Shown: positions 38,763 to 44,318 of the stretch, one piece after another
How positions within the stretch are numbered: position 1 is the stretch's first letter
Layout: the number at the start of each line of letters is the position of its first letter
Origin: a virus
Reading direction: 5' to 3' (one strand)
Length of the DNA: 44,318 nt
IMG/VR virus record: IMGVR_UViG_3300036829_000060
Location: 1 to 44,318 of that record
The notes under the pieces: model-generated
Told to the model about the DNA's origin: nothing
Seen by the model: the letters and a program-made list of their open reading frames with translations, nothing else
Databases searched by the model: none
Program-made: the position numbers and the translations under genes

Positions 38763-39206
38763 ATGGCATTTCAAAAGATTGAGGTACCGGCTGGCAACTT
38801 CATGGGATGGAGTAACACCAAGACGGGTCAGGTAGTCCAGGGCAAGGTGCTGGACTACAGCGAGACAGACGGCAGGGACTACGCGAAAGATCCGTGCCCC
38901 CTGCTGACTGTCGAGTTGAACCGCAAGGCTACGTCAGTCAACAAAGAGGGTGAGCGAACGGTTTACGAACCGGGAGACGAGCTTTCGATCACGTGCGGTC
39001 AGGCCAACTTGAAGAAGTCGGTCAAGAAAGCCGACCGCGACGTGGGCCTCAAACGTGGCTACCTCGTACGGGTCGAACTCGTGCAGTTCGAGAAGGTACC
39101 GGACGGCACCGTGAAAGTCTTTGAGGTCCAAGTGGACTCGTCTACCGGCGAGGAACACAGCGACCACGACGGCGCAAGCGGTGACGACGACGAGCCGCCG
39201 TTTTAA
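38763..39206 (+). CDS. single-stranded DNA-binding-like protein
   Basis: 147 residues. The body is beta-rich (TGQVVQGKVLDYSETDGRDY, PLLTVELNRKATSV, ELSITCGQANLKKSVKKADR), consistent with an OB-type fold. The end is strongly acidic and closes in GDDDEPPF, the arrangement of the SSB C-terminal tip that recruits replication partners. ATG 38763 has a strong ribosome binding site; an ATG at 38758 leads to a different frame. It is the first replication-type gene of the window. Confidence 0.72.
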   Translation: MAFQKIEVPAGNFMGWSNTKTGQVVQGKVLDYSETDGRDYAKDPCPLLTVELNRKATSVNKEGERTVYEPGDELSITCGQANLKKSVKKADRDVGLKRGYLVRVELVQFEKVPDGTVKVFEVQVDSSTGEEHSDHDGASGDDDEPPF

Positions 39207-39212
39207 TGAAAG

Positions 39213-39749
39213 ATGTTGTGCCATAACATGATTCAGATCCCAACTCGTGTAGCTAGACGAGCATTTACCAAGTGGACACTCAACACTAACGGCTGTCATG
39301 TCAGCACGTACTCCATTGCGTCCCACGGTTATTCGCAGATCGGTTGGCGAGACGATGACGGAACATTGCGTGGCACAACGGCACATCGCGCAGCGTGGGT
39401 TCATATTAACGGTCAAATACCGGACGACATGACTGTGGACCATCGTCCAACATGTGACTCACGCTGCGTGTATGTGAAACACCTTCGGCTACTAACCAAC
39501 TTTGAGAATGCGCGCCGTACGCTGGGTCGCGATTGGCCTGTAGGGCAATGCATTAACGGACACAACAACTCATTGTTGCACACTCAGCCGAATGGGCGCA
39601 CGCGCTGCAAGGTGTGCCGTGCGCAGTATCAACGCGATTATCGCAAACGTCAACGTACACAACAAGAATGGACGACCAATGGACGCGAAAGAAATACGAG
39701 AACTGTTCGACCTACAGCAGGTGCTCGCAGACGTATCGGGCAGTGTTGA
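39213..39749 (+). CDS. HNH homing endonuclease
   Basis: 178 residues. HNH motif: TAHRAAWVHINGQIPDDMTV, DHRPTCDSRCVYVKHLRLLT, NFENARR, followed by a zinc pair region (QCINGHNNSL to CKVCRAQYQR), the pattern of free-standing phage HNH nucleases with a C-terminal DNA-binding module. ATG 39213 or 39228 may be the start. The last 24 codons overlap the next gene and are composed of Arg/Thr-rich residues. It probably entered between the SSB-like gene and its neighbour. Confidence 0.85.
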   Translation: MLCHNMIQIPTRVARRAFTKWTLNTNGCHVSTYSIASHGYSQIGWRDDDGTLRGTTAHRAAWVHINGQIPDDMTVDHRPTCDSRCVYVKHLRLLTNFENARRTLGRDWPVGQCINGHNNSLLHTQPNGRTRCKVCRAQYQRDYRKRQRTQQEWTTNGRERNTRTVRPTAGARRRIGQC

Positions 39750-39939
39750 CGCTGACATCGTGACAGAGCCGAATGTGCTTGCGGCACTACTGGAATGGAA
39801 GCACGCCGACGACGGCAAGATAGACGTCAAGCCAGAGTCACCCAAGCCCAAGCGCAGTAAAGCGAAAACGGCTGAGCCAGAGAAAGACTCATTCGAGGCC
39901 ACACCGGACCCGAGCGCCGACGACGAACCAGACTTCTAA
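39679..39939 (+). CDS. hypothetical protein with SSB-like acidic tip
   Basis: 86 residues from ATG 39679, inside the end of the HNH gene; the upstream part of the frame has atypical composition. An N-terminal helix region (KEIRELFDLQQVLADVSGSV), a central part (NVLAALLEWKHADDGKIDV), a Lys/Pro-rich linker and an acidic end SADDEPDF similar to that of the SSB-like protein 0.5 kb upstream. A role in the same replication complex is inferred. Confidence 0.65.
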   Translation: MDAKEIRELFDLQQVLADVSGSVDADIVTEPNVLAALLEWKHADDGKIDVKPESPKPKRSKAKTAEPEKDSFEATPDPSADDEPDF

Positions 39940-40124
39940 TGGCTGCCGCATTCGCGCTGTCATGGTACCGACCCGAAGAAGTGGCACACAAGCTACGCAA
40001 GCGTCCCGGTCGGGCGGTAAGTCGCTACCGTAGCAGCGATTACGACAGGCTGGTTAAGGTTGCGATGCACATCAACTCGCTGGACCCCGAAATGTGTTGC
40101 GACGTAGAGGTAATCACATCATGA
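39939..40124 (+). CDS. hypothetical protein
   Basis: 61 residues from ATG 39939 (TAATG overlap). Basic middle (HKLRKRPGRAVSRYRSSDYD) and a C-terminal part with two adjacent Cys (EMCCDVEV). It contains the GCTACCGTAGC copy at 40024-40034. Not recognised. Confidence 0.65.
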   Translation: MAAAFALSWYRPEEVAHKLRKRPGRAVSRYRSSDYDRLVKVAMHINSLDPEMCCDVEVITS

Positions 40125-40393
40125 GAATCAACGTGTACAGCCAGGAAATCAACCTCAACACCAGCGCCGTGGAACTTGTTGAACAGCAAGCAGATACAGG
40201 CATCACCTACGGTGCAGTACGGCTGTTCCTGCACAGCTCCGACCGGCTGCACGACGTGCCGGGCGACGACGACCGCAGCGCAATCACGTTCTGGCTACCC
40301 AAGTCTCGCAACAAACGAGACGCGCTCGCCATCCTATTCCACCGACTAGGCTACCTAGTCGGAACGGCACCACCAGAGACAGGAATGGACTAA
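40121..40393 (+). CDS. hypothetical protein
   Basis: 90 residues, ATGA overlap. Pattern: MRINVYSQEINLNTSAVELV, TGITYGAVRLFLHSSDRLHD, DDDRSAITFWLPKSRNKRDA, LAILFHRLGYLVG: alternating strands and helices. Proteins of this pattern recur among actinophage early genes with no known role. Confidence 0.7.
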   Translation: MRINVYSQEINLNTSAVELVEQQADTGITYGAVRLFLHSSDRLHDVPGDDDRSAITFWLPKSRNKRDALAILFHRLGYLVGTAPPETGMD

Positions 40394-40830
40394 TGAGCGA
40401 CCCGATCGCACAAACATGGCTCACAGATACCGATGCGGGCCAACGTTATTCACGGTTCGTGAAAGATCTTCATAAATGCGAGGTTTCGTTTAGCGACGAC
40501 TCTGAGAAGATCGAAACCGACAACGTAGCCAAAATCCTACGGGACCATCTACCGTTAGCGGAATCGAATTCCGTTGGTAGCAAGATTATTTCAGGCTACG
40601 GTGCTGGGGCACACATGCCGGTGCTCGACCTCGACATGGATGTGATGCTACTACCGTCGTCAACACCGGGACATCACCACTTGTACATCTACAAGCCTAT
40701 GCCGTGGCCTGAATACTCACTACTGATGAATATCCTTGCGCACGTTGGCATTCTACAACCTGGCTACGTACGTGCCAGCCACACACGGATAGAGTCGTTC
40801 CTACGCACACCCTGGACAAGGAAACACTAA
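40393..40830 (+). CDS. conserved hypothetical phage protein
   Basis: 145 residues, TAATG overlap. The segment GAGAHMPVLDLDMDVMLLPS, STPGHHHLYIYKPMPWPEYS, GILQPGYVRASHTR is a recognisable pattern of a widespread actinophage protein of unknown function; the acidic LDLD and the HHH motif could form a metal site. It is co-translated with its neighbours. Confidence 0.72.
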   Translation: MSDPIAQTWLTDTDAGQRYSRFVKDLHKCEVSFSDDSEKIETDNVAKILRDHLPLAESNSVGSKIISGYGAGAHMPVLDLDMDVMLLPSSTPGHHHLYIYKPMPWPEYSLLMNILAHVGILQPGYVRASHTRIESFLRTPWTRKH

Positions 40831-41153
40831 TGAGATACAGCGACATGCGGGCCATGACCCACGAGACCGGGACGCTGCTCGACAAGAAACGGCTCGGTAA
40901 GAATCAAAAGGCAAGGCTCGCAACACTTATCGACAAGCTCGACGCTGCCAAGCAGCCGCCGCCTACTCCGCCGTGCCCAAACACGGGTGAGCGCGGGGAC
41001 TTTCAGGGCAACGTCTACGCGCAGCACTACCGCACATCGGTCACGGCGCGAGAGATGCGGCGTGGCAGCAAGTTCGGGCTGGCACAGTGCAGGCCGATGC
41101 GCTCCCGTATACAACGAAGCGCGCGTAAGCGCAGAACGGGCGGCGTGAAATGA
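40830..41153 (+). CDS. basic hypothetical protein
   Basis: 107 residues, TAATG overlap. Helical front (ETGTLLDKKRLGKNQKARLA, TLIDKLDAAKQ), a Pro-rich middle, and a strongly basic end (MRRGSKFGLAQCRPMRSRIQ, RSARKRRTGGVK), suggesting nucleic-acid contact. Not recognised. Confidence 0.65.
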   Translation: MRYSDMRAMTHETGTLLDKKRLGKNQKARLATLIDKLDAAKQPPPTPPCPNTGERGDFQGNVYAQHYRTSVTAREMRRGSKFGLAQCRPMRSRIQRSARKRRTGGVK

Positions 41154-41210
41154 GATGGTTTTGAGCCACACATGTTCGACACCGACAAACGACCAATGAA
41201 ACGCCTAGGC

Positions 41211-41231
41211 TACAGAATTGAGGACAAAACC
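41211..41231 (+). repeat. degenerate copy of the shared leader
   Basis: ACAGAATTGAGGACAAAACC precedes ATG 41232 and resembles CAGATTGGAGACAAAC. It is the only leader-like copy downstream of the antisense-loop terminator and differs inside the ribosome-binding part (GAGG in place of GGAG). Confidence 0.5.
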
Positions 41232-41456
41232 ATGAGCCAACCAATAGGACCGAGCCTGCCCACCATCGGACGTATCGTGCATGTCGAGGCGCCACCCGTC
41301 ACCATACCGGCCATCGTGACAGCGGTCATCGGCAGCGACGGCACAATCATGGCCACCCTGTTTCCGCCCGGCGCAGCGCCGGTTTGGATGACAGAGATTG
41401 AGCATGACGAGGGCGGGCGTAACGGTACGTGGCATTGGCCGAAGATAACACGATGA
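41232..41456 (+). CDS. small beta-rich hypothetical protein
   Basis: 74 residues from ATG 41232, preferred over the upstream ATG 41172 because of the leader with GAGG. Pattern: PTIGRIVHVEAPPVTIPAIV, TAVIGSDGTIMATLFPPGAA, EHDEGGRNGTWHWP: a barrel-like fold common in actinophages. Not assigned. Confidence 0.65.
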   Translation: MSQPIGPSLPTIGRIVHVEAPPVTIPAIVTAVIGSDGTIMATLFPPGAAPVWMTEIEHDEGGRNGTWHWPKITR

Positions 41457-41629
41457 CACCGTTCACAGCCGACGAGCTTGTCGTCATGGTTAAGGCCCGT
41501 GATCTGTTGCGCGACAAGGTAACTAGCGGTGACAATACCAATAGTTACCGGGTCGAGACTGCGTATGGCGCAGTGGTCGACGTGCTACGTCATTCATACC
41601 TCGACACGAAAGACGAGGCGAGCAAGTGA
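41453..41629 (+). CDS. hypothetical protein
   Basis: 58 residues, ATGA overlap with the previous gene and GTGA with the next. Helical: MTPFTADELVVMVKARDLLR, YRVETAYGAVVDVLRHSYLD. Not recognised. Confidence 0.65.
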   Translation: MTPFTADELVVMVKARDLLRDKVTSGDNTNSYRVETAYGAVVDVLRHSYLDTKDEASK

Positions 41630-41790
41630 TACATGTTGCCGTCTATAGGGATAGGTGCTCAGAGGGCCATGTGCAGCGTCACCCGTTCTCACGCAACATT
41701 GCATTGATATGGGGCACAAAGACTTTGAGACTGAGTGTCCGGTATACCAAGCTGTCGACGGTGTATGTCTGCGGAAGATGCTGGCTATGA
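41626..41790 (+). CDS. 54-residue hypothetical protein with CxxC end
   Basis: GTG 41626 overlaps the previous stop (GTGA), and the stop overlaps the next ATG (ATGA, 41787-41790). Pattern: MIHVAVYRDRCSEGHVQRHP, then VYVCGRCWL at the end; Cys11, His and the CxxC could form a zinc site. The exact overlaps at both ends favour this frame over the one open from 41655. Confidence 0.55.
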   Translation: MIHVAVYRDRCSEGHVQRHPFSRNIALIWGTKTLRLSVRYTKLSTVYVCGRCWL

Positions 41791-41936
41791 TATACATCGT
41801 GATCATCGAAACAGTATGGCTGGCAACCATTTACGGGCATCGCATGTTCGACGCGTTCGACCGGGCGCAGGCACGGCTCGACGCACAGCTAGAAGACGAC
41901 CTCGACGAAATCCGAGAGGGGTACTGGCACATATGA
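41787..41936 (+). CDS. 49-residue membrane protein
   Basis: ATG 41787 (ATGA). One hydrophobic segment, MIYIVIIETVWLATIYGH, then an acidic helix (RAQARLDAQLEDDLDEIREG). The frame is open further upstream to 41655, but that part overlaps the 41626 gene. The end overlaps the next ATG. Confidence 0.6.
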   Translation: MIYIVIIETVWLATIYGHRMFDAFDRAQARLDAQLEDDLDEIREGYWHI

Positions 41937-42397
41937 TTATCGGGACCACCGGCACACGCGAAGGGCTGACCAATCAGCAGTTGGCTTGGCTCGCAACAAC
42001 ATTCGAGACCGGCAAACAGGATGGCACAATTGCGCAGGTGCATCACGGCGCGTGCATCGGTGCTGACGCTGCGGTGCATGCGCAAGCGCTGGAGCTTGAG
42101 ATACCGATACATGTCTGGCCTCCGATCAACCAAAAGTATGCTGCGGTAGGATGTTTCGTACCGCACCCGCTGGTAACCGTGCATCGGGCGATGCAATACC
42201 TAGACCGTGACCGCCAAATCGTCAGCGCCGCATACGGTTTGGTGGCGTTACCGAAACACAACGAGCAACCCGAGCGTATGCTGTGGGGAGGCACATGGTA
42301 CACAGTGGATTTCGCGGAGCGGATGGGTAAGCCCGTCATCATCTGCTACCCCAATGGTGTTGTGGAACAACGTAATCCTGAACAAGAACGGAGATGA
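41933..42397 (+). CDS. SLOG-like (Rossmann-type) nucleotide-binding protein
   Basis: 154 residues, ATGA overlap. Starts IIGTTGTREGLTNQQLAWLA, then VHHGACIGADAAVHAQALEL and IPIHVWPP: the Gly-rich loop and GADA motif of the SLOG/DprA-like fold, which binds nucleotides or their derivatives. The rest (IVSAAYGLVALPKHNEQPER, WYTVDFAERMGKPVIICYPN) fits small phage members. It could act in nucleotide metabolism or in signalling against host defence; neither is shown here. Confidence 0.7.
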   Translation: MIIGTTGTREGLTNQQLAWLATTFETGKQDGTIAQVHHGACIGADAAVHAQALELEIPIHVWPPINQKYAAVGCFVPHPLVTVHRAMQYLDRDRQIVSAAYGLVALPKHNEQPERMLWGGTWYTVDFAERMGKPVIICYPNGVVEQRNPEQERR

Positions 42398-42400
42398 GAA

Positions 42401-42727
42401 ATGGTAGAAGAAACCGAACAGCCGTACGCGACGAGGTTCTTCAACTCGCGAACAGGTGATGTAGCATTAACCTGTTGTATGCGTTGCGGCAACATCGTCT
42501 GGAATCCAACACTGCACGAAAGGACACATCATGGCCAGCAAGACAGCGAAGCGGGCACCGGCCAAGAAAACGGCAGCGTCGAAAACGCAAGCGAGAAGCC
42601 AGGACTCAGCCAAACTGGAGTTCACGGCGGAAGCAACGACGTTTCCGAGCGACCCAGATCTGGAAGCTCTGGAGGAAGAGAGGGCCGAACTACAGTCGCC
42701 GGGTCAGGTAAGCAAAGCCGCCGGTAA
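42401..42727 (+). CDS. small zinc-finger protein, long overlap at the 3' end
   Basis: The first 45 residues include a zinc-finger pattern, CCMRCGNIVWNPTLHERTHH (Cys-x2-Cys, His-x3-His), a form common in actinophage early genes. The last 65 residues, Gly/Ser/Arg-rich, lie over the next gene in another frame and are doubtful as a coding product. GGAGATGAG gives the ribosome binding site of ATG 42401. Confidence 0.6.
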   Translation: MVEETEQPYATRFFNSRTGDVALTCCMRCGNIVWNPTLHERTHHGQQDSEAGTGQENGSVENASEKPGLSQTGVHGGSNDVSERPRSGSSGGREGRTTVAGSGKQSRR

Positions 42728-42821
42728 ACAAATAGACAACGACCCCGGCTACGACGTAGACCAGCTCACGCACATGGTCGAATACTGGGGAGACGGCGAC
42801 CGCAGCGAACCCGGCGCATAA
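42531..42821 (+). CDS. hypothetical protein with basic N-terminus and acidic body
   Basis: 96 residues from ATG 42531 with GAAAGGA 8 nt upstream. N-terminus KTAKRAPAKKTAASKTQARS is Lys/Ala-rich, the rest acidic (DPDLEALEEERAELQSPGQV, NDPGYDVDQLTHMVEYWGDG). It begins in the +1 frame relative to the 42401 gene, the same offset as the pair at 653/780, and is the last gene before the terminator at 42831. Confidence 0.68.
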   Translation: MASKTAKRAPAKKTAASKTQARSQDSAKLEFTAEATTFPSDPDLEALEEERAELQSPGQVSKAAGKQIDNDPGYDVDQLTHMVEYWGDGDRSEPGA

Positions 42822-42830
42822 CACCGAGTG

Positions 42831-42860
42831 CCCTTGCTGCCTAACGGCGGCAAGGGTTTT
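42831..42860 (+). terminator. intrinsic terminator
   Basis: An 11-bp stem, CCCTTGCTGCC and GGCGGCAAGGG with one wobble, loop TAAC, then TTTT. It ends the operon that began with the SSB-like gene. Confidence 0.9.
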
Positions 42861-42871
42861 CGGCTCTCTAC

Positions 42872-42893
42872 GGGATATTTTTCAAAAATTCCC
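42872..42893. promoter_or_regulatory. AT-rich inverted repeat before the last operon
   Basis: GGGATATTTTT and AAAAATTCCC are near-perfect arms (one extra T) around a C, in a short AT-rich stretch between the terminator and ATG 42921. It is too tight for an RNA hairpin but suits a dimeric protein site. A promoter should lie here, though no good -35/-10 pair was found. Confidence 0.45.
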
Positions 42894-42920
42894 ACGACAC
42901 ACATTTTAGGGTTTCACAAA

Positions 42921-43046
42921 ATGACGACCAACGACGACCACGAGACTGATCCAAACGGATCACACGTACACACTACAGATGACGCCGCGCTGTGGTGGAC
43001 CGAGGCGTTCCCGCAATGGAAAGGCAAGCACAATGCCCGCACGTAA
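42921..43046 (+). CDS. 41-residue acidic hypothetical protein
   Basis: From ATG 42921: MTTNDDHETDPNGSHVHTTD, then DAALWWTEAFPQWKGKHNAR. The palindrome copy 5 (42947-42962) encodes the TDPNGS part. The frame open upstream to 42828 crosses the terminator and is rejected. It overlaps the next start by 14 nt. Confidence 0.6.
   Translation: MTTNDDHETDPNGSHVHTTDDAALWWTEAFPQWKGKHNART
42947..42962. repeat. 16-bp palindrome TGATCCNNNNGGATCA, copy 5
   Basis: Centre AAAC, as in copy 4. It lies in the first codons of the 42921 gene, within 80 nt of the operon's presumed promoter. Confidence 0.75.
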
Positions 43047-43266
43047 AACACCACGCCCCTTGCGTACAGCGTTCGCCACGCGCGCACGACCCGACATGCG
43101 CACCTATCCAGCCGGGAATTTCGGCAACAAGCCGAGCCTCGACTTCGATTGGGACGCAGCGCTTTACCGGCATGCGCTGACAATGCGGGAGCTGGGCTAC
43201 GAGCTGAGTAAGGAACAACGGAAGAGGATAGACGACCATGAGACTGCTGCACTTTCGGACAGCTAA
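43033..43266 (+). CDS. hypothetical protein
   Basis: 77 residues from ATG 43033. Basic N-terminus (ARKTPRPLRTAFATRARPDM) and helical C-terminus (YRHALTMRELGYELSKEQRK). It overlaps the next gene by 29 nt. Not recognised. Confidence 0.62.
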   Translation: MPARKTPRPLRTAFATRARPDMRTYPAGNFGNKPSLDFDWDAALYRHALTMRELGYELSKEQRKRIDDHETAALSDS

Positions 43267-43384
43267 ACGCAGAACCGGCTGGCACGCTCACCTAGTGGTG
43301 TGCTATCACAACAGGCGTAACGGTGTCGACGTGCAGCTCGGCTCGCATCGCTACCGCTTACTATGGAGACTGTGCAATGCCTGA
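43238..43384 (+). CDS. 48-residue basic hypothetical protein
   Basis: From ATG 43238: MRLLHFRTAKRRTGWHAHLV, VCYHNRRNGVDVQLGSHRYR, LLWRLCNA. Beta-rich and basic. It overlaps both neighbours. AGAGG at about 43224-43228 is near the ATG. Confidence is limited by the length. Confidence 0.5.
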   Translation: MRLLHFRTAKRRTGWHAHLVVCYHNRRNGVDVQLGSHRYRLLWRLCNA

Positions 43385-43739
43385 TGCATTCGACCTGTCA
43401 AAGCTGTTGAAGGACAACCCTTTAGACTTCGAGCACTACGACAACGTAGACGTGAGCGGTAGACCGGCACCGACTAACGTACGCGTGCAACTCAATTCAG
43501 GCATCGAGGTAAAGTGCGAGGTACGGTACAGCGGCACCAACAAAGTTGACGGTGACCGGCTGTTCACGGTGATAGCTGAAATCGACTGGGAGAACTACCA
43601 TCCCAAGCTCTTACTTGTGGAAGAGATGCCCAACGATGTTGAGTTTCGTTTCCGCATACCGGGTATGTCCGACGCCGACGCGAGCAACATATGCCGAGGT
43701 CTGCAATTGATACCAGAGCGAATCATTGGGGTGAAGTGA
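43377..43739 (+). CDS. hypothetical protein
   Basis: 120 residues from ATG 43377 (GGAGA about 8 nt upstream). Pattern: VRVQLNSGIEVKCEVRYSGT, RLFTVIAEIDWENYHPKLLL, VEEMPNDVEFRFRIPGMSDA: a beta-rich protein. Not recognised; the composition strongly supports a real gene. Confidence 0.75.
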   Translation: MPDAFDLSKLLKDNPLDFEHYDNVDVSGRPAPTNVRVQLNSGIEVKCEVRYSGTNKVDGDRLFTVIAEIDWENYHPKLLLVEEMPNDVEFRFRIPGMSDADASNICRGLQLIPERIIGVK

Positions 43740-43741
43740 GA

Positions 43742-43957
43742 ATGCTTGTCCACCAATGCAGTTCATGCAAGAAAATCAGCGGTCACACCGGGTTCGTTGA
43801 CACTGTGCCAGCGCTGCCGTCGTTCTGGTCACGTATCACCGTCGACATGGCATGGGGCAACACAGCCGACCATCAAAAGGTGACCTACGATCTGTGCGAC
43901 GAATGCTCAAGGATGCCAATCACTTTCGGCAACATCGAACTGAACAGGAACAAATGA
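43742..43957 (+). CDS. zinc-ribbon hypothetical protein
   Basis: 71 residues from ATG 43742. Two Cys pairs, CSSCKK (residues 6-11) and CDECS (about 52-56), frame a beta-rich middle, as in a zinc ribbon. The stop overlaps the next ATG (ATGA). Confidence 0.7.
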   Translation: MLVHQCSSCKKISGHTGFVDTVPALPSFWSRITVDMAWGNTADHQKVTYDLCDECSRMPITFGNIELNRNK

Positions 43958-44166
43958 TGGACATGCGAAGATCGCTTGTCGCACTACGAAGCCGACTGAT
44001 CGCTGAACGCAACAGCGAACTGATCCGCGCCATCGAACTGCGCGAGCACAGTGAACACTGGAAAGCCATGTACTACACCGGATTAGCGGACGGCCACAAC
44101 GGAATCGCTAAGCAACTCACTGCGATCATAGAAGGGGAAGTGCCTGATGGCCTTTCAACAGACTGA
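43954..44166 (+). CDS. hypothetical helical protein
   Basis: 70 residues from ATG 43954 (second ATG at 43957). Helical: MRRSLVALRSRLIAERNSEL, IRAIELREHSEHWKAMYYTG, LADGHNGIAKQLTAIIEGE. It overlaps the next gene by 20 nt. Not recognised. Confidence 0.65.
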   Translation: MMDMRRSLVALRSRLIAERNSELIRAIELREHSEHWKAMYYTGLADGHNGIAKQLTAIIEGEVPDGLSTD

Positions 44167-44318
44167 GATACCGCGCCGTAAAACATCATTCGGCGGCGAG
44201 GGTGGGCCACTACTGATACCGCCCGGCGCTAAACACATTCCGGGTAAAAAGAAATGTGAGACGTGCGGTCGACACGTCCGACCGGAGAGTAAGCACTACC
44301 GCAAGGGTACCTGTAAAT
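44147..44318 (+). CDS. partial gene cut by the window edge, zinc-binding protein
   Basis: Opens at ATG 44147 (GAAGGGGAAG upstream) and is still open at the last base, so the 3' end is missing. The 57 visible codons read AFQQTEIPRRKTSFGGEGGP, then LLIPPGAKHIPGKKKCETCG, with Cys pair CETC and a later Cys, suggesting a zinc finger. Confidence 0.6.
   Translation, partial: MAFQQTEIPRRKTSFGGEGGPLLIPPGAKHIPGKKKCETCGRHVRPESKHYRKGTCK

Noticed and set aside
1-44318. tRNA, tmRNA, CRISPR array, insertion sequence, integrase or attachment site
   Set aside because: None of these could be supported on reading: no cloverleaf with a conserved T-loop, no regular spacer-repeat series, no transposase or recombinase motifs.

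Overview
The window looks like the left 44 kb of a tailed actinobacteriophage genome: a siphovirus with an HK97-type head whose host is most likely Mycobacterium or a close relative. The host call rests on three things. The lysis region encodes a PE-PPE-domain hydrolase in the place of lysin B. A DUF732-type secreted protein, a family typical of mycobacteria, sits in the early region. The order terminase-portal-protease-capsid-connectors-tail chaperones-tape measure-minor tail proteins-lysins is standard for mycobacteriophages. No tRNA, CRISPR array, integrase or DNA polymerase was seen; replication and any lysogeny genes probably lie beyond the right edge, where the last gene is cut off.

Layout. 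0.06-2.8 kb: packaging (small and large terminase) with small genes between. 2.8-7.4 kb: portal, prohead protease and capsid, with stacked hairpins just after the capsid gene. 7.5-11.2 kb: head-tail connectors, an inserted HNH endonuclease gene, tail terminator, major tail protein and two frameshift-linked tail assembly chaperones. 11.2-26.1 kb: a 1490-residue tape measure with an Rpf-like muralytic domain, Dit-like and Gp37-like proteins, adhesins with repeats, and a cyclophilin. 26.1-30.8 kb: lysis, comprising a cysteine-peptidase-like protein, a GH25 lysin, a PE-PPE hydrolase with a signal peptide, a holin and several membrane microproteins. One gene on the opposite strand lies between the two lysins. 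30.8-36.2 kb: a promoter with a perfect operator-like palindrome, a roughly 400-nt leader, then an early operon with a Ycf46-like AAA+ ATPase, a DUF732 protein and a ribbon-helix-helix protein, closed by a strong terminator. 36.2-38.7 kb: a second operon with two helix-turn-helix proteins, closed by a second terminator. 38.7-44.3 kb: an SSB-like protein, another HNH endonuclease and many small overlapping genes.

The most unusual system is in 31.4-38.7 kb. Nine genes there share a start leader, GATTGGAGACAAA or a close variant, that contains the ribosome binding site. Six of these leaders are preceded by a structured intergenic element of about 75 nt whose stem sequences differ between copies with compensating base changes. 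In most copies the stop codon of the upstream gene is part of the element. The terminator of the next operon (38635-38686) carries in its apical loop the exact reverse complement of the shared leader. This suggests a phage-encoded RNA circuit in which a terminator-derived RNA can pair with, and probably silence, the shared ribosome binding sites. Two further dispersed motif families point to unknown DNA- or RNA-binding regulators: a 16-bp palindrome TGATCCNNNNGGATCA with 5 copies, and CTACSGTAG with 8 copies.
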